A stretch of DNA of 64,000 nt from Leuctra nigra (lineage: Eukaryota > Arthropoda > Insecta > Plecoptera > Leuctridae), in assembly GCA_934045905.1 (NCBI GenBank), contig OW203768.1, forward strand, positions 15,342,316-15,406,315, written 5' to 3'. The translations under genes and the position numbers were made by a program. Shown here in pieces: positions 38,269 to 49,309 of this stretch; position 1 is the stretch's first letter, and each line of letters begins with the position of its first letter. The notes beneath the pieces were generated by a model. The model did no database searches, was not told where the DNA came from, and was given only the letters and a program-made list of their open reading frames with translations.

Positions 38269-39559
38269 AAGTCGTTAAAAATTACTGCATCTTCTTGCAT
38301 ACCAAAATGTTTGGGGATCTCAAAAAGGCTCCCCAAATGATAATTACTAAAACTTCAAAAAATAAATTATATTCGGTTCATAACAATTTATATCCGTACT
38401 GTTTCGTAAAATATGTGATACGGTTATCAGATAACTAATGTAATAAGTCAACTTAATTACTTTGGTTCTTTTATTACGATAATTGATAACATTCTGTGCG
38501 GATTGAACAGATTGTAGCCGAGATTATCATCTAATGATTTTATTGAACTTGGATCTCTCTGTCATTAACTCGGTCGAATTGATTTCACCCAGATTTAATT
38601 TTTTTTATCGATCATATAACAATAAAAAAATATGAAAGTTTCTGCAATGGAATTACGGAATCGGGCCCCGGAGCGGCTTTATCCATTAACGGATTTTTCA
38701 GCATTCTTTTTGTCAATTACCAGTCTTAAAACTAGACTAGCACGTAATATAGTTTCCTATAATCAATCTGCATGCATCCTATTTAAAATAAACCTATCTG
38801 AAATTTTATCTTTTCCCTCCACTTCCCCCCACCCTTAACGCAACAATTACGATGGGGTGAGACGATGTTTTCAGAAAACGGTTCTCCACGGTTGTGATCG
38901 TGATCAGAAAAAGTCGGTCTCCTCTTCTGTTGGGAGGTAGGGGGGGGGGGGGGCGATGAAGGGGGGATCTGTAACCGTTGGCCTGGTGGGCTTAGTAGCT
39001 ACCGACTAGAACTAGGATTTAGTGTGTTACGTTCCCTCGCCGAAGAGCGTTCTCGTCTAGTTTTTCGTGACGTGTTTTTGGGGCCCCCCGTGCCCCCCAC
39101 TTTTAAATCCTTCTGCCATGATCTTTTAGGCCCTCACGCGATACGGATATTCCGTGGTTTTTCGATATATGTGATTTCGTCCGAAGTCTTTCTCGAGGTG
39201 ACACACAAAGGATCGGTTTTTACATTCATCAAGAGTTAATTGTTTTGTAATTTTTTTGGTTGGAAAATCTTTGTGTGTCGATAATTTTGATGTTATTATT
39301 TACGTAATTGCCTTTGTTGGTAGCATCGTTCGTGAGTGTGTTTCACCGTGCTCTTTGTTCGCCATCACAGCGGCGTTCTAACCTCAAAAGGATATTGGCA
39401 CTTACATGGAGATAATTATTTAAATATATATATCGGGAGTGCGATGGAAATGTTCGACTTCGTGGACGATTGCTGAGAAGAGAGGAAGCTACTAAGTTTG
39501 ATATCAGTGAGGAGTGAGAAATCCCAGTGAATACACAAGAATCGGGATTGTTTGTGACT

Positions 39560-39795
39560 TGATCTCCAGTGAAATGACTATTCATTTAAATTGATCTCCA
39601 TTTACGCACTGCTCATTTAATTTGTGTTGTCAGTAATAAACCTACTACTCGTTTAAACGAAAATATCTCCGGTAAAGTGACTCACCTACTGCTCATTTAA
39701 ATTGATATCTCTAGTGACTCACTACTCATTAAAATTGAGATATCTTTAATTACTCGCAATTAATTTAAATTGCGACCTCTCCAGTGACTTTCCAA
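39560..39795 (+). repeat. Tandem repeat directly upstream of the alternative exon
   Basis: About five drifting units of 40-60 bp carry ACTGCTCATTTAAATTG followed by ATCTCCAGTGACTCAC. Each unit includes the palindrome ATTTAAAT. The array ends about 160 bp before the ATG at 39957, so it falls in the presumed promoter or 5' UTR of the alternative exon. A TCAGT initiator-like site occurs at 39630-39634 within it. Confidence 0.7.
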
Positions 39796-39956
39796 CCTTG
39801 AGGACACCGAATCCCCGTACAATTTGAATATACACATCGAGACACCGAGTTACCTCGATGACGACGTCTTCGTGTCGGTCCTCCTGACGCCCCCACGCGG
39901 CATGAAGTGATCGACGTCGAGTGACCGCGCGTTCGATCCCCGCCCCCCGCGCACCC

Positions 39957-40166
39957 ATGAGCGGCGCCATGCACCTCCGCCACCTCGGCGCCCACGAGCC
40001 GATGCTCTACGACCACCACGGCGCGCCGCCGGTGGACGAGCACGCGGACGCCGTCAAGAGGGTGGCGGCGCAGAACGAGCGCATGTATCCGATGTACCAG
40101 GACGGAGGCGACGAGGAGGCGGCGTACGACGTCGGGTATCAGAATTATCAGCCGGCGGGAGTGGTG
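39957..40166 (+). CDS. da: Probable alternative first coding exon of daughterless (short isoform)
   Basis: This is a 70-codon GC-rich ORF starting MSGAMHLRHLGAHEPMLYD and ending GYQNYQPAGVV, closed by a consensus gtgagt donor at 40167 in phase 0, the same phase as exon 5. An in-frame TGA at 39903, 18 codons upstream, and the absence of any polypyrimidine-AG before the ATG argue against an internal exon. GC richness at third positions stands out sharply from the AT-rich flanks. By inference it would join the same downstream exon as exon 5 and make an isoform lacking AD1, as the HEBAlt and TCF4-A isoforms of vertebrates do from an internal promoter. The peptide resembles nothing I can name with certainty, and it could instead belong to another gene that continues to the right. 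A second Met (39969) has a better context. Confidence 0.6.
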
Positions 40167-40280
40167 GTGAGTTTTGATGACGCACGGTTGAGGGAGATGA
40201 GTCGTTATTACAGAAAAAAAATTGCTTTTTCCACTGCAAACTTTTTGAGAAACATTTGTCGTTACTTTTTCGATGTTAAT

Positions 40281-40330
40281 GTTTAGGTTTAGTTTAGGTT
40301 TAGGTTTAGGTTTGTTTAGGTTTAGGTTTA
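40281..40330 (+). repeat. Short TTTAGG tandem (telomere-like)
   Basis: About eight TTTAGG or TTTAG words in 50 bp, 115 bp after the alternative-exon donor. It differs from the common insect telomere repeat TTAGG by one T. Confidence 0.7.
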
Positions 40331-40974
40331 TCGGGCTGTTTAGAGATTTGGACCTTATATATTTTTTTATCTACGTGCCGGTTTGTTGGTACTTTGTTGT
40401 TTTGGTAATTTTGGTAATGCAAAAGAATGACTCACTTTCGTAATTCAGTACCATTAGTTTTGATCATAATTATGTATATTGTCCTTATTGCTATAATAGT
40501 CCCAGAATGCATAGCGAAACCTACAATTTTGCTGGATGCGACTATTATGCGACTTTTTTACGTTTACAAAACTAAGAAGCTTTTTTCCATACAAAATACC
40601 TGAGTGGAACCCTGTAATAGCATAATGACTGCTGCTAATAGCAACCTCCCCTCGACAATAGCACGGTTGATGTTGCCCGACTCTTTGTTAGCCATTTTAC
40701 AACTCCCTTGATTATTTTATGGCTGTGTTGTCCGGCCATAAACCTAATGGTGAGGGTAGAATTTATTAAACAATATCCATTACACTTGGAAGTGTCTCGT
40801 CATCTTCTGCTCATTGAATTCGTGTTCCCTATTGATCTCGCCGGAAGAACAATGCAGCACGGTGCGTGATATGCGGTACCACGTGGCGGTAAGCGCGATA
40901 TGTAACATAACCTCACTTTATCAATGTTTGGGGGGTCAGTTGGCTGGAAAGTCAGTCACATGTCTAGTGGAGTA

Positions 40975-41325
40975 ATGGAATCCTCACAAAAGGTATTTTT
41001 GGGGGTATTTATACGTTTCACTGTTTTTTTAAACTTGAGAGCGGAGTAATGGAATCCTCACAAAAGGTATTTTTGGGGGTATTTATACGTTTCACTGTTT
41101 TTTTAAACTTGAGAGCGGAGTAATGGAATCACACAAAAAGGTATTTTTGGGGGTATTTATACGTTTCACTGTTTTTTTAAACTTGAGAGCGGAGTAATGG
41201 AATCACACAAAAAGGTATTTTTGGGGGTATTTATACGTTTCACTGTTTTTTTAAACTTGAGAGCGGAGTAATGTAATCACACAAAAAGGTATTTTTGGGG
41301 GTATTTATACGTTTCACTGTTTTTA
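40975..41325. repeat. Tandem array, about 75-80 bp unit, five copies
   Basis: Near-identical units start GGAGTAATGGAATC and contain AAAAGGTATTTTTGGGGGTA and TTTATACGTTTCACTG, ending TTAAACTTGAGAGC. High identity means recent amplification. Confidence 0.9.
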
Positions 41326-41369
41326 AGTGAAAAAAAAACATTTTATAGTCAGTCGACTGACTTAATTTT

Positions 41370-42690
41370 TTGAGCGAGCGAAGCGAGCGTCTCCATTTGG
41401 CTCTTTTGGCACGGACCTCTGTTTTTTTTTTTGTTTGTTTTTTTTTTTTCTGTTACTGACGATATACAGGTCAGAGTTTTTCTTCGATCGAGCTGAAATT
41501 TTGCACACATGTACGTAACATTTCTGATTGTTGCAGACCCTAATTTTTTTGAAATCCATTGATTGGTTCAAATTTAAAAAAAAATAACTTTCGATTGGTT
41601 GTTTTGATCAAATTGAAATTTTGACAAGTCATTACCCCCAACATTGTACCCAATCAAACAAAGTTTCAGCCAAATCCTCCCATTGGTTAAAATTTAAAAC
41701 CATCTTTCCTGTGTTTTTAGAAATTTAAACTATAACCGATTGAACGATCAACTTATAACTTCGCATGATGGTTGGGTCCAACATTATCTGCATTTTTGAC
41801 AATTTTCATACTAATCTGTGTTTAAATCCAAACGTTATTGACATTTTACGGACTATTAGCGTGTTGGCTGTCAAATTCACGGCGACTTCGACTCTTCAGT
41901 TCAAGGCAAGGTAGTTAGAGCAGAAACTTTCAAACGCAAATGAAACTGATAATGACCGTTCAACAGTCGATCTGATATTGTGTAGACACACTTATATCAT
42001 ATGAGTGGTCTCAGGTATATTTTTTGAAGGAGATCCTAAGATTTTTGAAAATTAACACGGAACAGTTCAATCATAAAGGTTCAATTGATCAACTTAAAGC
42101 TTTGCATGGTTATTTGGACCAATATTTTAGGAATGTTTTGAGATTTCTATACAAATCTGTGGCGAAATTTTAGAATTATTGGCTTTTAATGACATTTTCG
42201 ATAGACAGAATTTCGGTTCGAGGTGTTGCGCGTATCCGTGCTCGCTCATCAACGCGTTACTCAGATTCATTGGTTAAAATTTAAATAAATATCTCCTGAT
42301 AGGCTGAAAAATGAAAACGGTCTTCGATAATTCTGATCAAACTCATATTTTGCATGATCATTAAGACCAATATTGTCTCTTATTTTACAAAATTTCATCC
42401 CAATCAGTTAAGAACGTATGAAGTTATTTACATTTTTAATATCTGTCAGTAATGAAGTATCGAAATGAATGTTTTCCAGTGCCAATTGAAAATTGATTCT
42501 GATTTGCTTTATGAACCAGGTGCTTAGATGCTATTTTAAAGTTTCGATGAAAAGCATACACTTTTAAGTTGATATCATAATCAATTCCATATGGATGTAT
42601 ATGTTTTCTGTGCGTTGTGTACGCATTTCCGGTTCGAGAATTTGCACGTACCCGTGCTCGCTTATCAACGCGTTACACTGAGCGTTTTCC
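41370..42690. repeat. AT-rich repetitive block
   Basis: Starts GAGCGAGCGAAGCGAGCG. A segment with GGTTCGAG, CGTATCCGTGCTCGCTCATC and AACGCGTTAC at 42212-42261 recurs at 42632-42676, and sentences such as CCAATCAAACAAAGTTTCAG / CCCATTGGTTAAAATTTAAA recur in drifted form. Probably a decayed transposable element; no ORF. Confidence 0.5.
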
Positions 42691-42974
42691 TAGTTATATA
42701 CTTACCAGTTTGAAACAACACAACTTTTATCAAGGAATGGAGCCTTTTTTCTGTAGATTCTATTCCCCTTCTCTCCAGGTAGAGATAGAATACCGATTGT
42801 TTTGTTTTTTATCGTTGAAGCCATATGGCATTGCCAGTCGAGTTCTAACTAACTATACCGGTAGTAATGCCACAGTGCATTGCTAATCATATCAGTTAAT
42901 CTGAGCATCTTGGCTTCATTGATTGTTTGCCCCGTATCGGTGATTTGGCGCACCCGAAGACGTGACAACGTGAT

Positions 42975-42999
42975 GGGGGGGGGGGGGGGGGGGGGGGGG
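42975..42999 (+). repeat. Poly-G run (25)
   Basis: Uninterrupted G25. Confidence 0.9.
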
Positions 43000-43275
43000 C
43001 GTAGCCCACTCGAATTGAATCGGGATCAAGAGCACGCGATGAATGGCGCTGGCTATTTTCAGCGCCGATTCAGTTTTTCAGAGAACAATTTTTAGGCGAG
43101 GTACACTTTTGTGCCGTCTGGATGGGCGGAATGTTGAGAAATGTATAACAAAAAATTTAAAAAGGTATTCGAAATCGAAAATGTACCAAAAGGTAAAAAG
43201 GTATAAAAAGGTAAAGAGGATGACCATGTTCCACGAGAAAATTCATGTCCGATTCACTAATTTCCTTCAATCCGA

Positions 43276-43405
43276 GGGCCCTATTCTAGAACGTTTGAAT
43301 TCCCAATTCCACTGAAATTCAATTTTTTGCAATGTTAATTCTTATGGGCGTGACCGGATTCCATCAGAATGGAATCGGGAAAACGTTATAGAATCTAGTT
43401 CTCTC
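43276..43405. mobile_element. TIR element (GGRCCCTATTCTRTAAC family), copy 2
   Basis: GGGCCCTATTCTAGAACGTT at the left and AACGTTATAGAATCTAG at the right, in inverted order; inner AATTCCC / GGAATCGGG pairing. Related to 28269-28407. Confidence 0.55.
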
Positions 43406-44403
43406 CTACTGACGACTTTGTTGTCCCATCATTACCCCCAATCTGCATAATCTGTGCGACGGTGTCCCAGTGATTCGGTTTTAGTTCCCATCTTCTTCAA
43501 CTCTTCTCCGCGTCCAAGGCCCCCGCTGAAACCGCAACTCTGTTCGACACTTCTTCTCGGCTCGGCGGATTTCTTTGTCCGCTTTGTGGGCTATTTCCAG
43601 CCCCATTCACGACGACACATTGCGTGTTTGTTGCTCCAACTTAATTCTTCCGCGGAGTGGATAGAAGTGCGGCCGTTAGCGGAGAATGAATGCTGGTTAT
43701 ACACTACGTTCAAACAGGTTTATTTGGACGAATTTAGATGGTCTGCTCGGAAGTAGGGTTATGTTCGTTAGTTTTTTATGGAAGTCTGTGCGTAGTAAAA
43801 GTAATTTGACAATTATCGCGCATAAATTTTGTTATACCTACATCTTCTTTTGTCGACAAAAATATATAAAGATAAAATTGTTTCTCGATTTGTGCTCCCC
43901 ACATCTTAAGGCGTTGTGAAAGACTGTTAATTTTCTTGTTTTATAGGATTCTGTATACAACTGTGGTAATGTTTGAAAATCTCACTGCTTTCTTTGACAA
44001 GACGTTCAAAATTCAAATATTGCCGCGAATATATTGCATCGAGTCTGTCAGTCAACTAAACTAACGATTTTAGAATGTTTTTTTTATGATATCGCTACTG
44101 TAATTTGCGTTGGTAATTTGTCAGCGACCAAACGACGACGAATGAACAATATTTTATTATATATTGTTTATAAATATATTTTACCACAGTTCTATTTGTA
44201 ATGTTTTGAACTTACTTCTGTATGGTGGCCCTCAGGCGGATATAAAGTATGGACTTGTGTGGTTCTAAAACGCGGGAAGCTTCGAGTTTTGATCCGAAGT
44301 GGATTATTCATCTCGTGAATCATCGCTGTGAGATGAGACTTGCTCTTCCTGGGTGACGCATGCGCTATCTGTACATTGAGAATAGATCCATTGTTTCATT
44401 TTG

Positions 44404-44690
44404 GTATTCGAGAAAATGAGGAAAACGACTGACCCCTGGTGGATTTTTGGTACTATCCATAATGGAGGATATAAAGGGTTTATTTATGTAAATAAATGAT
44501 ATAAAATTTGCTATAGTTGTTTGTTATGGCTGAAAAAGTAAACTTGTAATTAAATCTAAATTTAATTTGTTTCTCCTTTTTCACTGCCCTATGGAAACAC
44601 GAACATCAAAATAAAAAAAGTGCATCTAAAAAGTTTCCTGTCAGAAGTGGCTCCATCACGTATCTCTTATTTGTTCGAATTGATTATAGA
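44404..44690. repeat. Dispersed repeat, copy 2 (other copy at 2029-2320)
   Basis: Same order of landmarks as copy 1, in the same orientation, with many substitutions and small indels. The right boundary runs into a SINE copy at about 44728. Confidence 0.6.
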
Positions 44691-44727
44691 AAATAAGCAA
44701 AAATATGCAATTATATCGTACATTGTC

Positions 44728-44860
44728 AAACGATTTCGAGTTCTAACTCCTGAGTTCGCGGTTCGATTTCCGCTTCGGAACTTCCTGACTGAGAGGTTTT
44801 CCTCAGTCGAGATGCAAATGATGGGTAGGTTCCCTAGTAATGGGCTTCAAACGCTGTTTA
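44728..44860 (+). mobile_element. SINE copy, 3' truncated
   Basis: Plus strand: CGCGGTTCGATTTCCGC (box B), CTTCCTGACTGAGAGGTTTT, CCTCAGTCGAGATGCAAATG, GGGTAGGTTCCCTAGTAATG. Confidence 0.7.
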
Positions 44861-45119
44861 AATACTATGTTTAACCGGTTTGAAGTTGTCAAAATCAGGG
44901 TCAGAAACAGGTTTACCGGACTTCAAAGTGATATTAACTCAATAATTGGGTCAATTTGTGTAGATTCCCTCCACGGGGTACTGTTATTATCAATCAAATG
45001 TCCACCTAGTTAATTTCCCCGATTTGTGCACATTAAAGGTCGTGTGACTCAAACTGTAAACGTCATCCGCACGTTCTCGTCCGTCTTCTAGTCCAACTCC
45101 TTCATCTCCACACCTCCAT

Positions 45120-45320
45120 CCAAGTCCCACAGAGTCCTTGCCGTCTTGATGATGACGTCACTGCGGTGCCTCCTGCCCGCATGTGTCGCAAGGCTGGCCC
45201 GCGGGACGGCGTGCGAGCGACCGCCCGCATGTCGGCGATCTCTCTCAGAGACACACGGGCGCACAATGAGATGACCGATAGCCAGCGATCCGCCGCGCTG
45301 AGATTAGAGGCTCTTTGAGC
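45120..45320. promoter_or_regulatory. CpG-rich patch
   Basis: CpG-dense unique sequence with TGACGTCA (CRE palindrome) at about 45156. No coding support. Possible regulatory island. Confidence 0.25.
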
Positions 45321-45805
45321 GAGTTCGAGGTGACTTCTTGTGAGGTGTTATCAAGATGGAATGTTCACTTGAGTGCGCTACAATTGGTTATTTGTACGCT
45401 TTGATTTATAATGACCGTCGTGATAATGAAGCTCTGGAGACTTGCGCTCTAAGATTGTGTCGTAGAAATTGGGTGCCCAATCTTCTTTTTTCGTCTTGTC
45501 ATCTAGTAAATTGATTGCAAATCTGACTTGGTTTGTAAGGGTGACTTGTCACCCCCTCTTCGTGGAAACCATATATATTTTTTTTACAAAATATGAACAG
45601 ATTTGCGCTCTATCTTCTTAATTTGTTTATAGAACATTAGTGTTACCTGGTTCACCTTTTAATAATATACCCAATTTACACATAACTTTTTACCTCAAAA
45701 AAAAGTTCATTGAGTCCATATTTTACCCTCTCCACCCTTGGTACCCTTGATTTTAAATTGGTTAGATATTAAATAAGATAAAATGTGTAAGTGACTAAGA
45801 TATCC

Positions 45806-46105
45806 TTTATTTTTTTATTTTTTTTTATTTTAGAATTAATCGCCCGATATATAATTTGTATTGGCGTCAAGAGGCCAAAAGGTACTCGGGGTTTGTGAAA
45901 TCCGCCAGCAGAGTGGCCGAGTTCTCCCAGCGCAGCGACGTGTTGTCTGAAGACTGCAGAGCACCCCTGCCGTGACCTCCACATAGTCGAGCTCCTGTAG
46001 AGGGTCGCTCTCCCCCTCAGCGCGGTCATGTTCCCCGCTCGAGCCTCGGCTTCCGGTCGGCCCACTTCCGCCCTCGACACCCGAGAAGTGAATTAGATCC
46101 ATCAA
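45806..46105 (-). pseudogene. Coding-like patch with A-rich end: retrocopy or terminal exon
   Basis: On the minus strand, one frame from an ATG at about 46105 reads HFSGVEGG... and ESDPLQELDYVEV. A second frame reads SSDNTSLRWENSATLLADF then TNPEYLLAS and a TGA (about 45869), then AATAAA-rich sequence and an A/T-rich tail (45806-45832). Both pieces look like real protein but are in different frames. Either this is a processed pseudogene with a frameshift, or only the second piece is a terminal exon (acceptors ccctctacag or gtgctctgcag precede it). Family unknown. Confidence 0.3.
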
Positions 46106-48159
46106 CCCCCATGGGTACCTATATGAGAAGGGGGAGGGGTCACACAGGTCCGGGACTTTTCAAGTTGTTCTTCTATAGAAATCCAAGAATAATCGTAGCT
46201 GCTGAAAAATAGATTTGTTTTGATGTTATTTGGCCCTTTAACAACTATACATTTTCCAGAATTGTTCATATTTTTGGGGGAAATGACACTAATGTACCAG
46301 GCGGGGAATAGAATCCACGAAAATAGTTTTGATTTCTTGGAGTAAATATATGACTTGACCTTGAGCAAGTTCGTCTAATATACCTCCAGAAGTGGAGCAC
46401 ATTGATGTAGATTCTATTTCCCTTCTCTCCAGAAGGGAAAATTTGTAGGGATACGTCGCTGGTAAATTGGGACATTATGTAAGTAATTGGGATAAATCTC
46501 TGGATCGTGGCATGATCACGTGTCAGTGTCTCTGTGCTACACTCGTCAATTATTCGATGTTCTGCGGTTGAATAGCGACGCCATTGTGTCACCAGGCGCC
46601 GTGTTTGTTAAATCATTTGCCTGCAGCGTCGTAACTTCTCCGACGTCTCAATGTTTCATCGACGTCTTGCATTCAGCTGGTCGTAACATCGCCAGAACGA
46701 TCGCGTTACCGAACTCACCCTGGCTCCAGTTACTCTACTATTTGCACTAACCTTTAGAGAAACACGAAATAGCATTGTTTTGAATGTCTTTTATGGTTTG
46801 TGCAAAAGGTCTGAATGGTGGAGGCAGATTGGTAAACCGATCTTTTATACTCTTTACAATGTTCGACCTTTTTGTAGGTCCTAAAAAATCGTGATCTCAG
46901 GATGAAGCTGGGATAGTTTCAGCTTCGGGCCTCTAGAATAAGTTAATTCTGATTTACTGACTTTTCTATTATGGAATTCGCAGATTGGTTGGACTCATTT
47001 TTCCCTCTTGTATTTAACCTGGATATCCTCAGGGACTCGTCATAAGTCCAATACTATTCATTATTCTTCTAGATATGAAATCTTATTTATATGGTTTTAT
47101 CATCACATTGTATTACACTGAATGAATGATGATGAATAATACATACAGGCGAAAAACTAATATTTTCATCCATGGAAATGGAATAAGGTAATTTAAGTTT
47201 TTATCAGAGACATGTGGAGCTACGTAATAACTCCGTAACAAGTGATCACAACCTCATATTACTGGAAACTTACATTGACTTCATCCAGGTTAAGTGTAAC
47301 GGGAGTTATGAAGATATGTCTCTGTAATCATGCCATAACCTCAGATAAGCCACATGGTTGTCTGGCATATCACCCACTATATGACCAGACATATCAGTTA
47401 TCCTTACCCTTCCGTGCATGCTCCCATCTCCTGAGGTTTGCTTGACCTGCATCGATGATGGGGGGTTCCCAACCACGTTGTATTACGCAACGTGGTTTGA
47501 GATTCTGTCAGATGGTTGTGGGACATTACCCGCTATGAATGGAATTGTGTCTGTAAATGGTCAATGCAGTTGAACAATTTCAGTTTGTGTGCATGATGCG
47601 ATGTGAATTGTTTTTGTTACATAATATTGAAAATAGCATTGAATCTTCTCTATTTTCAACTATGCTAAGGATAGGCGTACGAGAAAACCCGTATTTTCCA
47701 AGAATTGAGTCCCGTAATCCTTGGTACGAAAATATCGTATTCCTTTATTTTCTGGACAACGTTATCCGATTTAGTGCGTTCAAAGGCGTCAATCTACACC
47801 ATGATGCGTCTACACCGAGCTATTCTACTGAATAGCGAGTGGAGGGCGGCAAATTCAAATCTCAAGGACTAAACTTGAATATTCTCCGGATAATTAATTA
47901 TTATTTTAACTTCACATATTCATTAACTCAGGTTTTCTAACACATTAATTTTAAATTGTACTTGTGAACCGGAACCAGGAAAAGACGCGTCGAAAATCAT
48001 GGCAAGTTACCTGTGCACTTACGTCCACGTAATACTGCCGTGCCCCCCCCCCCCCCCTCTACTGTTGCATCCCACTATGATGTGTGCAGATGCGTGCTCC
48101 CCAGGTGGCGCCTGAGAGTGACAGCCAGCAGACCCCCTCCCCCCTCCCTCCCCCTGCAG

Positions 48160-48282
48160 GCGCCACCCTCCCGGGCGGTCACGTGCACGGGGCCCACGTG
48201 GGGAGGCGATCGCAGTGTGTCGACTTGTTGCGGTGGCGATGATGACGATCTCGTTGAGAGGATCTCGTTGAGAGGGTCTCAG
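48160..48282 (+). CDS. Candidate internal exon (41 codons, phase 0/0)
   Basis: A very strong pyrimidine tract ending ccctccccctgcag at 48159 is followed by an open frame of 41 codons to a CAG|gtgaaa donor. Entry and exit are both phase 0, as the da donors at 32304 and 40167 require. The peptide reads APPSRAVTCTGPTWGGD and continues with DDDDLVERISLRGSQ. It has two adjacent cysteines and no E-protein signature that I recognise, and it contains a 14-bp tandem duplication (GATCTCGTTGAGAG). It may simply be a pyrimidine-rich patch. Confidence 0.28.
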
Positions 48283-49309
48283 GTGAAAATGTCACAGATT
48301 TCCGGTCGCGACTGACGGACGAAGTTGTTATTTTGCGTCTGGGATGATGATGATGATGCAAATGATGATGGGGCACAAGATGAATAATAATAATAAGTAA
48401 TGATTGTAGACACGTATCGCCTTTATTTGGTTCTCAAATCTTTGCCGACCGCAGAAGCACGCTGTTATTTGCGATGTTTCGGTGATTGTAGACATTGATT
48501 TCGACGCAGCATTCAAATCAGGACCTACATTTCTAGAAGATGCGATGATTTCGCGCGTGTGAAACAACACAATGAAGCCGGTTTCGACTAAAAGCATAGA
48601 GCTCTAAGTGTTTCGTGATACTTCTTGTAAGTGAAAAGTTGAGACAGTGACTAACTTTTAACGAATTGCTTAGTGCGAAGGACGATTAATATGGTTATTT
48701 CCGAAGAAAAGAAACGCGTGAACCTTTTCGTGTCTACTTACCAAATAGTTATTCCCACAATGTATTTTAAGTTTTGATATGCCATGATTCAAAATCAGGA
48801 AAAAGACACCTCAAACCATTTTGGAATCGATTTTAGTGTTGACGGACACTTGCAAGGTTTTCCACAGAAAAACTTTTATAATACTGTTTGAGGTGATTTT
48901 CATTAAGTTTGAAAGAACTTGATAACTCAATTGTGTCTATTGAAATGTTGTTCGAGGTAGACTTGCTTCTTCGGCAATATCTTATACAATAATTACACAA
49001 TTATGCTAAAACGTGTAGTAACTCGCACCTCTATAAACCCTTTATGTCCGCGGATATAATGACCACCCCTCGAACCTCGCTCCTCTACCCTCTCGCCGAC
49101 ATCTATAGTCTCCGAGTCCGCGGAGGATCGGCGGTCGAGATGAGATCTCACAGTGTGATCGGGCACGTCGCGCTGGTGTATGGAGAGAGCTGGATGCCTC
49201 GTGGCTATGCGCTGTGAATGATGGATCGCCCAACATGGCGCGGCCATCACACCGTGGGTATGTTATGTGTGCCGTGGAGTCGAGACAGCGGCGACATTCA
49301 CATGGCCGT

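Larger units (their letters stand above)
32304..39956 (+). other. da: da intronic region between exon 5 and the alternative exon
   Basis: Holds a 146-bp fold-back (32388-32533), poly-G runs (33202, 34681, 38940), a SINE-type tail (34420-34463), a 13-bp tandem repeat (34785-34831), a 21-bp minisatellite (35400-35728), and SINEs in both orientations (37108-37346, 38029-38268). The stretches 32600-33150, 34850-35390, 36040-37080 and 37350-37980 show nothing assignable. An AT-rich 85-codon ORF at 36066-36323 has no recognisable family. Confidence 0.7.
40167..48159 (+). other. Intronic region downstream of the alternative exon
   Basis: Contains the TTTAGG-like repeat (40281-40330), an 80-bp tandem array (40975-41325), a repetitive AT-rich block (41370-42690), a poly-G run (42975), a TIR element (43276-43405), a diverged copy of the 2029-2320 repeat (44404-44690), a SINE (44728-44860), a CpG-rich patch (45120-45320), and the minus-strand coding-like patch (45806-46105). 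The stretches 43930-44390 and 46760-48000 show no assignable element. Confidence 0.7.

Noticed and set aside
43454..43756. 100-codon + strand ORF
   Set aside because: No family, no splice sites in frame, ordinary composition; chance ORF.
46600..46750. Acceptor-like tttgcctgcag followed by a 40-codon frame
   Set aside because: Phase-0 frame stops after 19 codons; only a non-matching phase is open and it has no donor.
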